A stretch of DNA of 64,000 nucleotides, taken from Amycolatopsis sp. 2-15. Lineage in GTDB: Bacteria > Actinomycetota > Actinomycetes > Mycobacteriales > Pseudonocardiaceae. Below are positions 28,868-38,207 of this stretch, piece after piece. The stretch lies in NCBI RefSeq assembly GCF_030285625.1, contig NZ_CP127294.1, positions 940,001 through 1,004,000 of the forward strand, in the 5' to 3' direction. How positions within the stretch are numbered: the stretch's first letter is position 1; the number at the start of each line of letters is the position of its first letter. The notes beneath the pieces were generated by a model, which saw only the letters and a list, made by a program, of their open reading frames with translations, ran no database searches and was not told where the DNA came from. The translations under genes and the position numbers were made by a program.

Positions 28868-29518
28868 ATGCTGAAGAACGTGAAGACGGGGCTCGTCGCG
28901 GCGGTGGTGATGGCGGGGAGCGTGGTGGCCGGCGGGGTGGCTCACGCGCAGACGCCCGCGGGGGTGGCCGACCTCGGTGAGGCGAGCTTCACCAAGGGCT
29001 CGACGACGGTCACGGTGCCGACGCTGGCGCCGTGCGCGGTTGAGGGCCCGACCAGCGCCTCGGCCGGCTCGCTCAGCAAAACCGGCCTGAGCTGGGGCGG
29101 CGGCACGTCGTCCTGCACGACGACGGTGGTCGACCCCGACAACGACACCACCAGCACCAAGTCGACGGCCACCGGCAAGAACTTCGAGCTCTCCGCCCTG
29201 GTCAGCGCCGGTGGCCCGCGTATCCGGCTCGCGAGCTACACCGTCACGTGCGACGCGGTGCAGCGGCAGACCAGCGCCAACTGGACGTTCAGCGGCCTGG
29301 CCGGCATCACCGGCCTGCCCTCGCCGGTGCCGGCGGGTTACACGAAGCCGATCACGAAGGCGGGCGGCATCGTGCTGGCCAACGCGGTGTTCAACACCCA
29401 AACGCTCCCGGGTGACGGCAGCATCAGCCTCACCATGCTGCGCATCGACTTCCTGCCCGCTTCGGGCATCACGGGTTCGGTCACCGTCGGCCGCGCGGCC
29501 TGCTCCCCCACGCCGTAA
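28868..29518 (+). CDS. Secreted protein of unknown function
   Basis: A 216-residue protein; the ATG at 28868 follows GGGAGGTC by six bases. The signal peptide is clear (MLKNVKTGLVAAVVMAGSVV..., cleavage after AHA near residue 27). The mature part is Ser/Thr/Gly-rich with predicted beta strands and four cysteines in two likely pairs (APCAVEG with SSCTTTV; TVTCDAV with RAACSPTP). It resembles extracellular beta-sandwich anchor-type proteins of actinobacteria but I do not recognise a family with confidence. It stands alone between the divergent polyprenyl synthase and a convergent HNH gene, with a long hairpin behind it. Confidence 0.72.
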   Translation: MLKNVKTGLVAAVVMAGSVVAGGVAHAQTPAGVADLGEASFTKGSTTVTVPTLAPCAVEGPTSASAGSLSKTGLSWGGGTSSCTTTVVDPDNDTTSTKSTATGKNFELSALVSAGGPRIRLASYTVTCDAVQRQTSANWTFSGLAGITGLPSPVPAGYTKPITKAGGIVLANAVFNTQTLPGDGSISLTMLRIDFLPASGITGSVTVGRAACSPTP

Positions 29519-29528
29519 TCGCAAGGTC

Positions 29529-29568
29529 CGTGAAGGGCGCCTTGGGCAACTCCAAGGCGTCCTTCACG
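29529..29568. terminator. 17-bp hairpin between convergent genes (bidirectional terminator or dispersed palindrome)
   Basis: Arms 29529-29545 and 29552-29568 pair over 17 bp with a single G-T pair (CGTGAAGGGCGCCTTGG / CCAAGGCGTCCTTCACG) and a six-base loop. It starts ten bases after the secreted-protein stop and reaches the last bases of the convergent HNH gene, so it can terminate both. Confidence 0.8.
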
Positions 29569-30283
29569 GCGTTCCGGCCGACAATTCAGCCCGAAGCTCA
29601 GGATCACGCAACAGATCCAGCAGGGAAGCGTCCGTGAAGATTCGCGGGGCGCCCGGCAGCAGCGCCTGGCGGAGCATGGCGTGCAGGACGTCCGCGTGGG
29701 GCTGGTCGCGCAGGGTCCAGATGGCGCGGCGGCGGGTCTCGGCGTCGCCGTTCCACCAGTGGAACACCAGCGCCGCCACCTGGTCCACGGCAGCGGCGCG
29801 GCCGCGTTCCAGCAGTGGGCGGTTGAGGCCGCAGACCTCGATCGTCGCGCGGCCCTTGTCGGTCAGGGCGCGGTAAGTACCGATGGACAGCACCAGGAAC
29901 AGGTGCTCCAGCGGGTCCTCGGCCGTCGGGTCGATCAGCAACGGCCGGCCCGCGAAATCCACCGGAAACCGGTCGCGCTTGTGGTGGCTGTTGCAGTACT
30001 CGCACGCCAGCAGGTGGTTGAGCCAGTCGAACGCGCGCCGCGGCGCCAGCGCCACCGGTTCGAAGTGGTCCACAGTGGACCCCAGGCCGTCGCCGCAGTA
30101 CATGCAGTAGCCTCGGCCCGAGGCCATCGCGGCCAGGTGCGAGCGGATCGACCGGCGGGCCCCGCGGGCGGAAGTCCACAAGCGACGCGCGGTTTTGCTG
30201 TCGCCAGAAGGAATCCGCGAGGTCAGCCGTGCAAGCTCGAGAGCAACGGCCGCGGGCAGCGCCACCCGGCGCAGCGCGATCAC
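29564..30283 (-). CDS. HNH endonuclease (PtuB-like) paired with an AAA ATPase
   Basis: A 239-residue protein. The HNH fold reads CMYC (60-63), VDHFEP with the catalytic His73, WLNHLLACEYCNSHHK with Asn89 and zinc-binding C94/C97, a layout shared with HNH nucleases of Septu systems and retron-associated PtuB (family knowledge). The GTG at 30283 overlaps the ATPase stop (GTGA), so the two genes are coupled; a longer start at 30361 would run inside the ATPase gene. The C-terminal half (about 120-239) is helical with no recognised motif. Proposed role: nucleic-acid cleavage controlled by the partner ATPase, as in anti-phage defence. Target unknown. Confidence 0.8.
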   Translation of the reverse strand: MIALRRVALPAAVALELARLTSRIPSGDSKTARRLWTSARGARRSIRSHLAAMASGRGYCMYCGDGLGSTVDHFEPVALAPRRAFDWLNHLLACEYCNSHHKRDRFPVDFAGRPLLIDPTAEDPLEHLFLVLSIGTYRALTDKGRATIEVCGLNRPLLERGRAAAVDQVAALVFHWWNGDAETRRRAIWTLRDQPHADVLHAMLRQALLPGAPRIFTDASLLDLLRDPELRAELSAGTP

Positions 30284-31358
30284 CTTTCGTCGAAGTGGCG
30301 CGTGACGTCGTCGACGCGGCTGGGCGGTGAGCTGCTCAAGCGGTCGCGCAGCTGTTCCCACTCGCGCACGCCGTTGGCGTCCGCCTGGCCCGTCGCCACG
30401 AGCAGCTCCAGCTCGGCCAGGTGCTCACGCAGCTCCACGGCCCGCGGCGAGTACGGGCTGTCGAGCCCGAACAGGTCCGACAGCACGGCGTCGTCGCCGC
30501 TGCCGTAGACCACGCGCTGGTACAGCTCGTCCGACACCACCCGCGGCGGCTCCTGCTCGTCCGGCCCCGGCAGGCGGATCAAGCCACCGGGATCGGCGGC
30601 CTGGCAGACGTACGGGCTGTGCGTGCTCACCACGAACTGGATCCCCGGGAAATGCGCCTTCAACCACGGCCCGATGCGCTTCTGCCACGACACGTGCAGG
30701 TGCGCGTCGACCTCGTCGATCAGCACCACGCCCGACGCGTCCACCCCGAGCCCGGCGTCGGCGAGCTGACGCACCAGGTCGACGACCAAGGCCGTGACCG
30801 TCCGGTAGCCGTCGCTCATCTCGCGCAGCGGGAACCGGTCGCCGCGGTAGGAGACCCACAGGCCGTCGGAATCGACGTCGCGCACGCGGTAGCCGTCGGG
30901 CAGCAGACCGTCGCCCAGCAACGTCAGCACGGACTCCTTCAGCTCCCGCGCACCCGCCTTGCCCTCCAACGCGCGCAGGTGCTGGTTGATCAGCCATGCC
31001 ACGCCTTCGGCCAGCGAAGCGTCTTCGCTGAACAGGCTCGCCACGCGCGCGAACTCGCCGCGCATCAGCGACTGCGCCTCGGGCGCGCCCCGGCCAGCCG
31101 CCGGAACGGCCCGTAGCCGGCGCAGAACGCGGGCCTCTCGCCCACCACCTCGACGTCGATGGAGCTGCCCTCGGCGACCAGGCTCTCGGCGAACGGCGGC
31201 TGCACGAGGGCCTGCGCCAGCGCCCGCAGGAAGGTCGTCTTGCCCGACCCGTTGCGGCCGGCCAGCACGGTCCAGCCCGGCCCCGGCAGCTTCAGGTCCA
31301 CCGTGCGGGCACCACGGAACCCCAGGACGTCCGTGATCCGCACCCGCTCGATGTGCAT
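30280..31358 (-). pseudogene. AAA/SMC-type ATPase (PtuA-like), broken by a frameshift near 31081-31095
   Basis: The N-terminal part (ATG 31358) carries Walker A at residues 34-42 (GRNGSGKTT) and runs in frame to FCAGYGPFRRLAG, then hits a stop. The rest continues in another frame from APEAQSLMRGEFARVASLFS with ESVLTLLGDGLLPDG, the signature-like EMSDGYRTVTALV, Walker B VVLIDEVDAHLHVSWQ and the switch segment FVVSTHSPYV. The joint is the run GGGGCGCGCCC; one extra base there restores a continuous protein of about 360 residues. This is either a true one-base deletion, a sequencing error in a G+C run, or recoding. Its partner is the overlapping HNH nuclease. It sits 75 bp beyond nuoN, behind a hairpin. 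Confidence 0.78.
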
Positions 31359-31386
31359 GGCCTGAGCTTATCGGCCCGGACAAGCA

Positions 31387-31421
31387 GAAGGCCGCCACGG
31401 AAAGATCCCGTGGCGGCCTTC
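31387..31421 (-). terminator. Hairpin terminator of the nuo operon
   Basis: A 14-bp perfect stem (GAAGGCCGCCACGG / CCGTGGCGGCCTTC) with a seven-base loop begins 13 bases beyond the nuoN stop and lies before the ATPase start, separating the two units. No T-run follows. Confidence 0.75.
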
Positions 31422-31433
31422 GAAAAGGAACCC

Positions 31434-33023
31434 TTACGACGCGAACCCACCCGAGCTCGCCCAGCTCAGCGCGAACGAGGGAACCAGGCCGAGCACCAGC
31501 GTCACCACCACGCCGAGCGTGATGGCCGCCGTGGTGAAGCCGCCCGGGATGGCGACGGTCGGGCCGTCGGCCGCCGGCTCGGAGAAGTACATCAGCACGA
31601 TCACCCGCAGGTAGAAGAACGCGGCCACCGCGCTGAACACCAGCGCGATCACCACCAGCGGGGCCATGCCGTCGGACAGGGCCGCGGAGAACACCACGAA
31701 CTTGCCCACGAACCCACTGGTCAACGGGATACCGGCCAACGCCAGCAGCAGGAACGTGAACACCCCGGCCAGCACCGGCGAGCGTTTCGCCAGCCCCGCC
31801 CAGGCGGACAGGTGCGTGGCCTCACCGCTGGCGTCGCGGACCAGGCTGATCACGCCGAACGCGGCGAGCGTGGTGAAGCCGTAGGCGAGCAGATAGAACA
31901 GCGTGCTCGACAGGCCATCCTCGGTCATCGCGATCGCGCCGACGAGCAGGAAGCCCGCGTGGGCAATCGAGGAGTACGCGATCATGCGCTTCACGTCGGT
32001 CTGCGTGAGGCCGAGGATCGCGCCGATCACCATCGAGATGATCGCCACGGCCCACAGCACCCCGCGCCACTCCCAGCTCGTGGAAGAGAACGCGACCGAC
32101 AGCACGCGCAGGATGGCGCCGAACGCGGCGACCTTCGTGCACGCCGCCATGAAGGCCGTGACCGGGGTCGGCGCGCCCTGGTAGACGTCCGGCGTCCAGG
32201 TGTGGAACGGGCCGACCGAGCCCTTGAACAGCAGCCCCACCACGAGCAGGCCGAGGCCCGCGAACAGCAGCGTGTCGGAGCGGTCCGAGCCGGCCGCCGC
32301 GTTGGCGATGTCAGCGAGCTTCACGGAGTTCGCGTAGCCGTAGAGCAGCGCGAGGCCGTAGAGGAAAAACGCCGAGGAGAACGCACCGAGCAGGAAGTAC
32401 TTGACCGCCGACTCCTGCGAGATGAGCCGGCGCCGCCGCGCCAGGCCGCACATGAGGTACAGCGGGAGGCTCAGCACCTCGAGCGCGATGAACATCGTCA
32501 GCAGATCGTTGGCCGCGGTGAAGGCCATCATGCCGCCGAGCGCGAAGAGCGTGAGCGGGAAGACCTCGGTCTGCGACGTCACCGTCCCGACCGCCTGCGC
32601 CCGGTCCTGCACGGTGCCGGGGCTGATCGCGGCCTGCGCCACGAACGCGCCGCCGGGCTCCACCTTGCGATCGGCGATGAGGAACACCGCGCCGAGGCCC
32701 AGCAGGAGCAGCGTGCCCCACAGGAACAGCGACGGGCGGTCCACCGAGATCGCGCCGGCGAACGTGGTCACGCCCGCCTTCGGTGCCGTCCGGGTGGCGT
32801 ACATGATCAGCGAGACTCCGGACGCGAGGATCGCGATCACGGTCACGAAGACCTGCGCGTACCAGCGGGAGGCCTTCGGCGCGAACGCCTCCACCAGCAC
32901 GCTGACACACGCCACACCGAAGATGATCAGCAACGGCAGCACGGCCGCGTAGTCGACCGAAGGTGTCGCCACCTGGGTCAACGGAGCCTGGGAGAGACCA
33001 GGCTCAATGAGACTGTCGAGCAC
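31434..33023 (-). CDS. nuoN: NADH-quinone oxidoreductase subunit N
   Basis: A 529-residue, about 14-TM proton-pumping subunit of complex I, homologous to NuoL/M and to Mrp antiporters. The conserved TM5 glutamate is in MFIALEVLSLPLYLMCGLAR; the Lys of the broken helix is in LLFKGSVGPFHTWTPDVYQG, and the half-channel region is TQTDVKRMIAYSSIAHAGFLL. It is the last gene of the operon, three bases after nuoM, and is followed by a hairpin. It couples quinone reduction to proton export in the cytoplasmic membrane. Confidence 0.96.
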   Translation of the reverse strand: MLDSLIEPGLSQAPLTQVATPSVDYAAVLPLLIIFGVACVSVLVEAFAPKASRWYAQVFVTVIAILASGVSLIMYATRTAPKAGVTTFAGAISVDRPSLFLWGTLLLLGLGAVFLIADRKVEPGGAFVAQAAISPGTVQDRAQAVGTVTSQTEVFPLTLFALGGMMAFTAANDLLTMFIALEVLSLPLYLMCGLARRRRLISQESAVKYFLLGAFSSAFFLYGLALLYGYANSVKLADIANAAAGSDRSDTLLFAGLGLLVVGLLFKGSVGPFHTWTPDVYQGAPTPVTAFMAACTKVAAFGAILRVLSVAFSSTSWEWRGVLWAVAIISMVIGAILGLTQTDVKRMIAYSSIAHAGFLLVGAIAMTEDGLSSTLFYLLAYGFTTLAAFGVISLVRDASGEATHLSAWAGLAKRSPVLAGVFTFLLLALAGIPLTSGFVGKFVVFSAALSDGMAPLVVIALVFSAVAAFFYLRVIVLMYFSEPAADGPTVAIPGGFTTAAITLGVVVTLVLGLVPSFALSWASSGGFAS

Positions 33024-33026
33024 GGT

Positions 33027-34577
33027 TTACTTGCCTCCCTGCACGGCAGACAGCGTCGCCTGCACCGACGGGGTGATCGTGTCGAGCACCGGCTTGGGGT
33101 AGAAACCCAGTCCGATGATCAGGATGACCATCGGGGCCAGGATCGCGATCTCCCGCCCGCCGAGGTCCTTGATGGCCTTCTTGGCCCCGAGCTCCGGCGC
33201 CATCGCCGTGCCCGGGCCACCGCCCACGCCGATGAGCGCGTCACCGCGCACCGGGCCCTGCATGATCCGCTGGTAGAGCCACAGCACGTAGGCCGCGGCG
33301 AGCACCATGCCGACCGTCGCGATGATCGTGTACACCGGCTGGTCCACATAGGACCCGATGAGCACCAGGAACTCGCTCACGAACGAGTTGGTGCCCGGCA
33401 GCGACAGCGCGGACAGACCGGCGATCAGCAGCATCCCGCCGAGCAGCGGGGTCACCTTCGCCATGCCGCCGTAGTCGGAGATCCGGGTGGACCCGCCGCG
33501 CATCACGATCAGGCCGATGACCACGATCAGCATCCCGGTCGAGAGGCTGTGGTTCAGCATGTACGACACCGAGCCGATCATCGCCTGCTCGTTGAAGGCG
33601 AAGATGCCCAGCGAGATGAACCCGAAGTGGGCGATCGAGACGTAGGCAATGAACCGCTTCATGTCGCTCTGCCCGGCCGCGAGGATCGACCCGTAGATCA
33701 CGCCGATCACCGAGAGCACCAGCACCAGTGGTGCCAGCGCCTTGCTCGCCTCGGGGAACATCGGCAGGCAGTAGCGCAGGAAGCCGAACGTGCCGACCTT
33801 GTCCAGCACACCCACCAGCAGCACCGCGACGCCGATCGGGGCCTGGCTCGCGGCGTCCGGTAGCCAGGTGTGGAACGGCACCAGTGGCGCCTTGATCGCG
33901 AACGCGAGGAAGAAGCCGAGGAACAGCCAGATCTGCGTGCCCGTCGGCGCGTCGCGCACGACCGTGACCAGCGTGGCCCAGTCGAACGTGCCGTGGCCCA
34001 GCTTGTCCGACGCCAGCGAGTACGCGCCGATCGCCGAGGCCAGCATGATCAGGCCGCCGAGGAACGAGTAGAGGAAGAACTTCACGGCCGCGTACTGCCG
34101 GTTCGCGCCGCCGTAGCCGCCGATCAGGAAGTACATCGGGATCAGCATGATCTCGAACAGCACGTAGAAGAGGAACACATCGGTCGCCGCGAAGACGCCG
34201 ATCGTGATCGCCTCCTGCAGCAGGATCAGCGACAGGAACCCGCCGGCGCTGCGGCCGGCCGGGAGCTTGTCGGTGAGCCCGAGCGCGCCCACGACGATCG
34301 GCACGAGCAGGGCGATCACCGCGATCATGATCAGCGAGATGCCGTCGGTGCCGAACGAGATGTGGATGCCGAAGGTGGGGATCCAGTCCATCGTGGTGGC
34401 CTGCTGGATCCGGTCTCCCGAGGGCGAGTAGCTCGCCCAGAACGGGATGATCAGCAGGAACTCCACAATGGACACGACGAGCGCGGTCGCGATCGCGGCC
34501 CGGTCGTTCCCCTTGAGGAACGCCAGCACCAGCGAGCCGACCAGCGGCAGCAGGATGAGCGCCAGGAGCCAAGTCAT
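33027..34577 (-). CDS. nuoM: NADH-quinone oxidoreductase subunit M
   Basis: A 516-residue antiporter-like proton-pumping subunit. The TM5 glutamate lies in LFYVLFEIMLIPMYFLIGGY, the broken-helix Lys in AFAIKAPLVPFHTWLPDA and the second-channel Lys in QSDMKRFIAYVSIAHFGFI. It begins two bases after nuoL. Length is normal for actinobacterial NuoM. It forms part of the membrane arm between NuoN and NuoL. Confidence 0.97.
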   Translation of the reverse strand: MTWLLALILLPLVGSLVLAFLKGNDRAAIATALVVSIVEFLLIIPFWASYSPSGDRIQQATTMDWIPTFGIHISFGTDGISLIMIAVIALLVPIVVGALGLTDKLPAGRSAGGFLSLILLQEAITIGVFAATDVFLFYVLFEIMLIPMYFLIGGYGGANRQYAAVKFFLYSFLGGLIMLASAIGAYSLASDKLGHGTFDWATLVTVVRDAPTGTQIWLFLGFFLAFAIKAPLVPFHTWLPDAASQAPIGVAVLLVGVLDKVGTFGFLRYCLPMFPEASKALAPLVLVLSVIGVIYGSILAAGQSDMKRFIAYVSIAHFGFISLGIFAFNEQAMIGSVSYMLNHSLSTGMLIVVIGLIVMRGGSTRISDYGGMAKVTPLLGGMLLIAGLSALSLPGTNSFVSEFLVLIGSYVDQPVYTIIATVGMVLAAAYVLWLYQRIMQGPVRGDALIGVGGGPGTAMAPELGAKKAIKDLGGREIAILAPMVILIIGLGFYPKPVLDTITPSVQATLSAVQGGK

Positions 34578-34578
34578 G

Positions 34579-36486
34579 TCAGGAGAACCTCACCAGCAGA
34601 AGGGCCGCCAGAAGCAGGAACGTGCCGCCGAGCATGGACAGCGCGTACGACCGGACGAAACCGGTCTGCAGGCGCCTGAGCCGGCCGGACCCGCCGCCGA
34701 GGGCCGCGGCGAGGCCGTTGACCGCCCCGTCGACCCCGCGGTTGTCGACGTACACCAGCGCCCGCGCGAGCCAGGTGCCCGGGCGGGCGACCAGCGTCTC
34801 GTTGAGCGCGTTGCCGTACAGGTCGTTGCGAGCCGCCCGGACGACCCAGGAGACGCGCTGCGGGCGCTCGACCGGGATGTCCCGGCCGGGCCGGAAGATC
34901 CAGACCGCGAGCAGCGCGCCGATCAGGGCGAGCGCGAGGGTCAGCCACGGGATCGCGGCGGCGGAGATCGGGGCGTGCTCGGCTTCGTGGTACGCGCCGA
35001 CGGTCGGGGCCAGCCAGTTTTCGAACCGGTCGCCGATCGCGAAGAACGCACCGGAGCCCACCGACCCGATCGCCAGGATCGCCATGGGGATCCACATGAT
35101 CGGCTTGGACTCGTGCGGGTGGAAGTCGCGCCCGTCGGTGCTCTTGATCTCCTTCCAGCGCGACTTGCCGAAGAAGGTCATCATCATCAGGCGCGTCATG
35201 TAGAACGCGGTGAGCCCGGCGCCGATGATGCCGGCGAGACCGAACACCCAGCCGCGCCAGCCCTCCTGGCCGAACGCCGCCTCGATGATCGCGTCCTTCG
35301 TGTAGTAGCCCGCGAGGAACGGGAAGCCGATCAGCGCGAGGTAACCGAGGCCGAAGGTGACGAACGTGATCGGCATCTTCTTGGCCAGGCCGCCGAACTT
35401 GCGCATGTCGACCTCGTCGTTCATGCCGTGCATGACCGACCCGGCCCCGAGGAAGAGCCCGGCCTTGAAGAAGCCGTGGGCCACGAGGTGCATGATGCCC
35501 AGCGCGTAGATGCCCGGGCCGAGGCCGACCGCCAGCATCATGTAGCCGATCTGGCTGACGGTGGAGTACGCGAGCACCTTCTTGATGTCGTCGTAAGCGC
35601 AACCGACGATGCACCCGATCAGCAGCGTGACCGCGCCGACGAGCGTGACGACCAGCCGGCCGTCCGGCGTCGCGGAGAAGATCACGTTGGAGCGAGCGAC
35701 CAGGTAGACGCCCGCGGTGACCATGGTTGCCGCGTGGATGAGGGCCGAGACCGGGGTCGGGCCCTCCATCGCGTCGGGCAGCCAGGCCTGCAGCGGGAAC
35801 TGGCCCGACTTACCGCAAGCGCCCAGCAGCAGCAGGATCGCGATCGCGGTGATCGCGCCCGGCGGGATCTGGCCGTTGGTCAGGCCCTCGAAGACCTGGG
35901 TGTACCCGGTCGAGCCGGTGTACTTGAACATCAGGAAGATCGCCAGCGCGAGCCCGACGTCACCGACGCGGTTCATCAGGAACGCCTTCTTCGCGGCCGT
36001 GGCCGCGGACGGGCGGTTCTGGTACCAGCCGATGAGCAGGTACGACGCGAGACCCACGCCTTCCCAGCCGAGGTACAGCGTCACGAAGCTGTTGCCCAGC
36101 ACCAGGATCAGCATCGAGGCGACGAACAAGTTCAGGTACGCAAAGAATCGATACCGGCCCTCGTCGTCGGCCATGTAGCCGATCGAGTAGAAGTGGATCA
36201 GCATGCCGACGCCGGTGATCAGCAGGACGAACGTCAGCGACAGCGCGTCGATGCGCAGCCCGAAGTCCACCTGGAGCTGACCCGCCGGGATCCACGAGTA
36301 CAGGTTGACGTTCTCGGTCGCGTTGCCCGCCGTCGAGAAGAACAGGATCACTGCGTAGACAAACGCCAGGGCGACGGTGGCGGTGCCGAGCAGGTGCCCC
36401 CAGGCCTTCGCCCGTTTCCCGGCGAGCAGGAGGATCAGGGCTCCGAGGGCCGGAAGGGCCACCAGCAGCCACGATGATGCGGTCAC
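34579..36486 (-). CDS. nuoL: NADH-quinone oxidoreductase subunit L
   Basis: A 635-residue subunit, the distal antiporter-like pump of the membrane arm. Conserved sites are [20 protein letters not shown] (TM5 Glu), [20 protein letters not shown] (broken-helix Lys and the [19 protein letters not shown] signature) and [20 protein letters not shown]. The C-terminal long lateral helix region, about residues 480-600, is present. It lies ten bases after nuoK. Confidence 0.97.
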   Translation of the reverse strand: MTASSWLLVALPALGALILLLAGKRAKAWGHLLGTATVALAFVYAVILFFSTAGNATENVNLYSWIPAGQLQVDFGLRIDALSLTFVLLITGVGMLIHFYSIGYMADDEGRYRFFAYLNLFVASMLILVLGNSFVTLYLGWEGVGLASYLLIGWYQNRPSAATAAKKAFLMNRVGDVGLALAIFLMFKYTGSTGYTQVFEGLTNGQIPPGAITAIAILLLLGACGKSGQFPLQAWLPDAMEGPTPVSALIHAATMVTAGVYLVARSNVIFSATPDGRLVVTLVGAVTLLIGCIVGCAYDDIKKVLAYSTVSQIGYMMLAVGLGPGIYALGIMHLVAHGFFKAGLFLGAGSVMHGMNDEVDMRKFGGLAKKMPITFVTFGLGYLALIGFPFLAGYYTKDAIIEAAFGQEGWRGWVFGLAGIIGAGLTAFYMTRLMMMTFFGKSRWKEIKSTDGRDFHPHESKPIMWIPMAILAIGSVGSGAFFAIGDRFENWLAPTVGAYHEAEHAPISAAAIPWLTLALALIGALLAVWIFRPGRDIPVERPQRVSWVVRAARNDLYGNALNETLVARPGTWLARALVYVDNRGVDGAVNGLAAALGGGSGRLRRLQTGFVRSYALSMLGGTFLLLAALLLVRFS

Positions 36487-36496
36487 ACTAGCCCTC

Positions 36497-36796
36497 TCAG
36501 TACTTCAGCAGGTTGGTGTCGTCGACCGAGGCCGAGCGCCGGGTGCGGAAGATCGACATGATGATCGCCAGGCCGACCACGACTTCGGCGGCGGCCACGA
36601 CCATCACGAAGAACGCCATCACCTGGCCGTCGAGCCCGCCGTTGATGCGGGCGAACGTGACCAGGGTCAGGTTCACCGCGTTCAGCATCAGTTCGATGCA
36701 CATGAACACGACGATCGCGTTGCGGCGGACCAGGACGCCCACGGCGCCGATGGAAAACAGCAACGCCGACAGCAGCAGGTAGTAGCTCGGGGTCAC
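36497..36796 (-). CDS. nuoK: NADH-quinone oxidoreductase subunit K
   Basis: A 99-residue, three-TM subunit. The GTG at 36796 overlaps the nuoJ stop (GTGA); the open frame extends further upstream but only as a shadow of nuoJ. The two buried glutamates of the proton path are in [18 protein letters not shown] and [18 protein letters not shown]. The protein ends [17 protein letters not shown], typical of the family. Confidence 0.96.
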   Translation of the reverse strand: MTPSYYLLLSALLFSIGAVGVLVRRNAIVVFMCIELMLNAVNLTLVTFARINGGLDGQVMAFFVMVVAAAEVVVGLAIIMSIFRTRRSASVDDTNLLKY

Positions 36797-37668
36797 TTTC
36801 CTTCCCCTTCTTCGTCGGTGCCCGCGGCAACGCTGTCGCCACCGACCAGCGCGTGGGCGTCGGGCTTGGGGCCCTCGTCGGCGATGAGCTTGCGCTCGCG
36901 CATGAGCTGCAGTGCCGAGGTGGACTCGATGATCGCCGAGAGCGACTCCGGCGCGATCGAGCCGTCGGGCAGCAGGGCCGGCACGGCCACGGAGTTGGCG
37001 GTGGCGAACACACCCGGGCCGGGCAGCGGCGACGGGCGGTCGTGCTCGCCGCGGAAGCGCAGCTTCACGAGCTCGCGCTGCGGGAGCTTGCCGCCCTTCT
37101 TGTGGCGGTCGGTGAACGCCAGCACCATCGCGCCGAGCGCGGCGGTGATGAGCAGCGCCGACGTGAGCTCGAACGGGAAGAGGTACTGCGTGAAGATGAT
37201 CCGCCCGAGGCCGCCCGCGCCACCGCCGTTGGCGGCGTACGGATCCAGCGCCGGGGCCGGGGTCACGTTCGCCACCGAGCGGAACACACCGGCGGCGATC
37301 AGCGCGGCGAGCCCGATGCCGAGGACCGTGGCCATGAACCGCTGTCCGCGAAGGACCTCCACCACGGAGTCGGAGCTCTCGCGGCCGACCAGCATCAGCA
37401 CGAACAGGAACAACATCATGATCGCGCCGGTGTAGACGATGATCTGCGTGAACCCGAGGAACGGCGCCGACTGCGTCATGTACAGCGCGCCCAGGCTCAG
37501 CATCGTGAGCACCAGCCACAGCGCCGAGTGCACGGCGTTGCGCGAGAAGATCATCCCGAGCGCGCCGAGCAGCGAGAGCGGGCCGAGGATCCAGAACGCG
37601 ATCGCCTCGCCCACCGACACCGAAGTCGAAGCGGGGGGCGGCGCCTGCGCCAGAAGGGCCGTGATCAT
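36793..37668 (-). CDS. nuoJ: NADH-quinone oxidoreductase subunit J
   Basis: A 291-residue subunit with five TM segments; the ATG at 37668 overlaps the nuoI stop (ATGA). Conserved parts are [20 protein letters not shown] and [20 protein letters not shown], containing the pi-bulge helix that gates the quinone-to-proton coupling. As in other actinobacteria the C-terminus carries a cytoplasmic extension of about 100 residues rich in charged and Ser/Ala residues, absent from the shorter proteobacterial protein. Confidence 0.95.
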   Translation of the reverse strand: MITALLAQAPPPASTSVSVGEAIAFWILGPLSLLGALGMIFSRNAVHSALWLVLTMLSLGALYMTQSAPFLGFTQIIVYTGAIMMLFLFVLMLVGRESSDSVVEVLRGQRFMATVLGIGLAALIAAGVFRSVANVTPAPALDPYAANGGGAGGLGRIIFTQYLFPFELTSALLITAALGAMVLAFTDRHKKGGKLPQRELVKLRFRGEHDRPSPLPGPGVFATANSVAVPALLPDGSIAPESLSAIIESTSALQLMRERKLIADEGPKPDAHALVGGDSVAAGTDEEGEGK

Positions 37669-38207
37669 TGCTTGGCCTCCTGCTGCTGCGCCTTGGCCAG
37701 TTCGGGACCGTTGACGTAGTAGTCCTGCTCGTTGTCGCCGAGGCGCATCGGGTGCGGCGGCTGCTCCATGCCGGGCAGCAGCGGGGCGAGCAGGTCTTCC
37801 TTGGTGTAGATGAGCCGCTGGCGGTCGTCGTCGGCGAGCTCGTAGAAGTTGATCATCGTCAGGGACCGCGTGGGGCAGGCCTCGATGCACAACCCGCAGC
37901 CGATGCAGCGCAGGTAGTTGATCTGGTAGTCCGCGCCGTACCGCTCACCCGGGGAGAAGCGCTCCTCCTCGGTGTTGTTGCCGCCCTCGACGAAGATCGC
38001 GTCGGCCGGGCAGGCCCAGGCGCACAGCTCGCAGCCGACGCACTTCTCGAGCCCGTCCGGGTGGCGGTTGAGCTGGTGGCGGCCGTGGTACCGCGGCGCG
38101 GCCGGGGCACCGGCCTCCGGGTACTCCTCGGTGGCGACCTTCTTGAACATCATCGCGAAGGTGACGCCGAAACCCTTGATGGGATTCAGGAAGTCAGTTG
38201 CCGCCAT
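37665..38207 (-). CDS. nuoI: NADH-quinone oxidoreductase subunit I
   Basis: A 180-residue peripheral-arm ferredoxin-like subunit. Two 4Fe-4S motifs are intact: [18 protein letters not shown] and [16 protein letters not shown], binding clusters N6a and N6b that pass electrons towards NuoB. It overlaps nuoH by 14 bases and nuoJ by four. [18 protein letters not shown] before the first motif is the usual NuoI signature. Confidence 0.97.
   Translation of the reverse strand: MAATDFLNPIKGFGVTFAMMFKKVATEEYPEAGAPAAPRYHGRHQLNRHPDGLEKCVGCELCAWACPADAIFVEGGNNTEEERFSPGERYGADYQINYLRCIGCGLCIEACPTRSLTMINFYELADDDRQRLIYTKEDLLAPLLPGMEQPPHPMRLGDNEQDYYVNGPELAKAQQQEAKQ

Noticed and set aside
31081..31095. Programmed -1 ribosomal frameshift in the ATPase
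   Set aside because: No X-XXY-YYZ slippery heptamer or obvious downstream stimulator at the joint; a base deletion or sequence error is simpler.
31353..33863. Long plus-strand open frame opposite nuoN and nuoM
   Set aside because: Translation is a low-complexity His/Arg/Glu string; the minus-strand NuoN and NuoM proteins are unmistakable.
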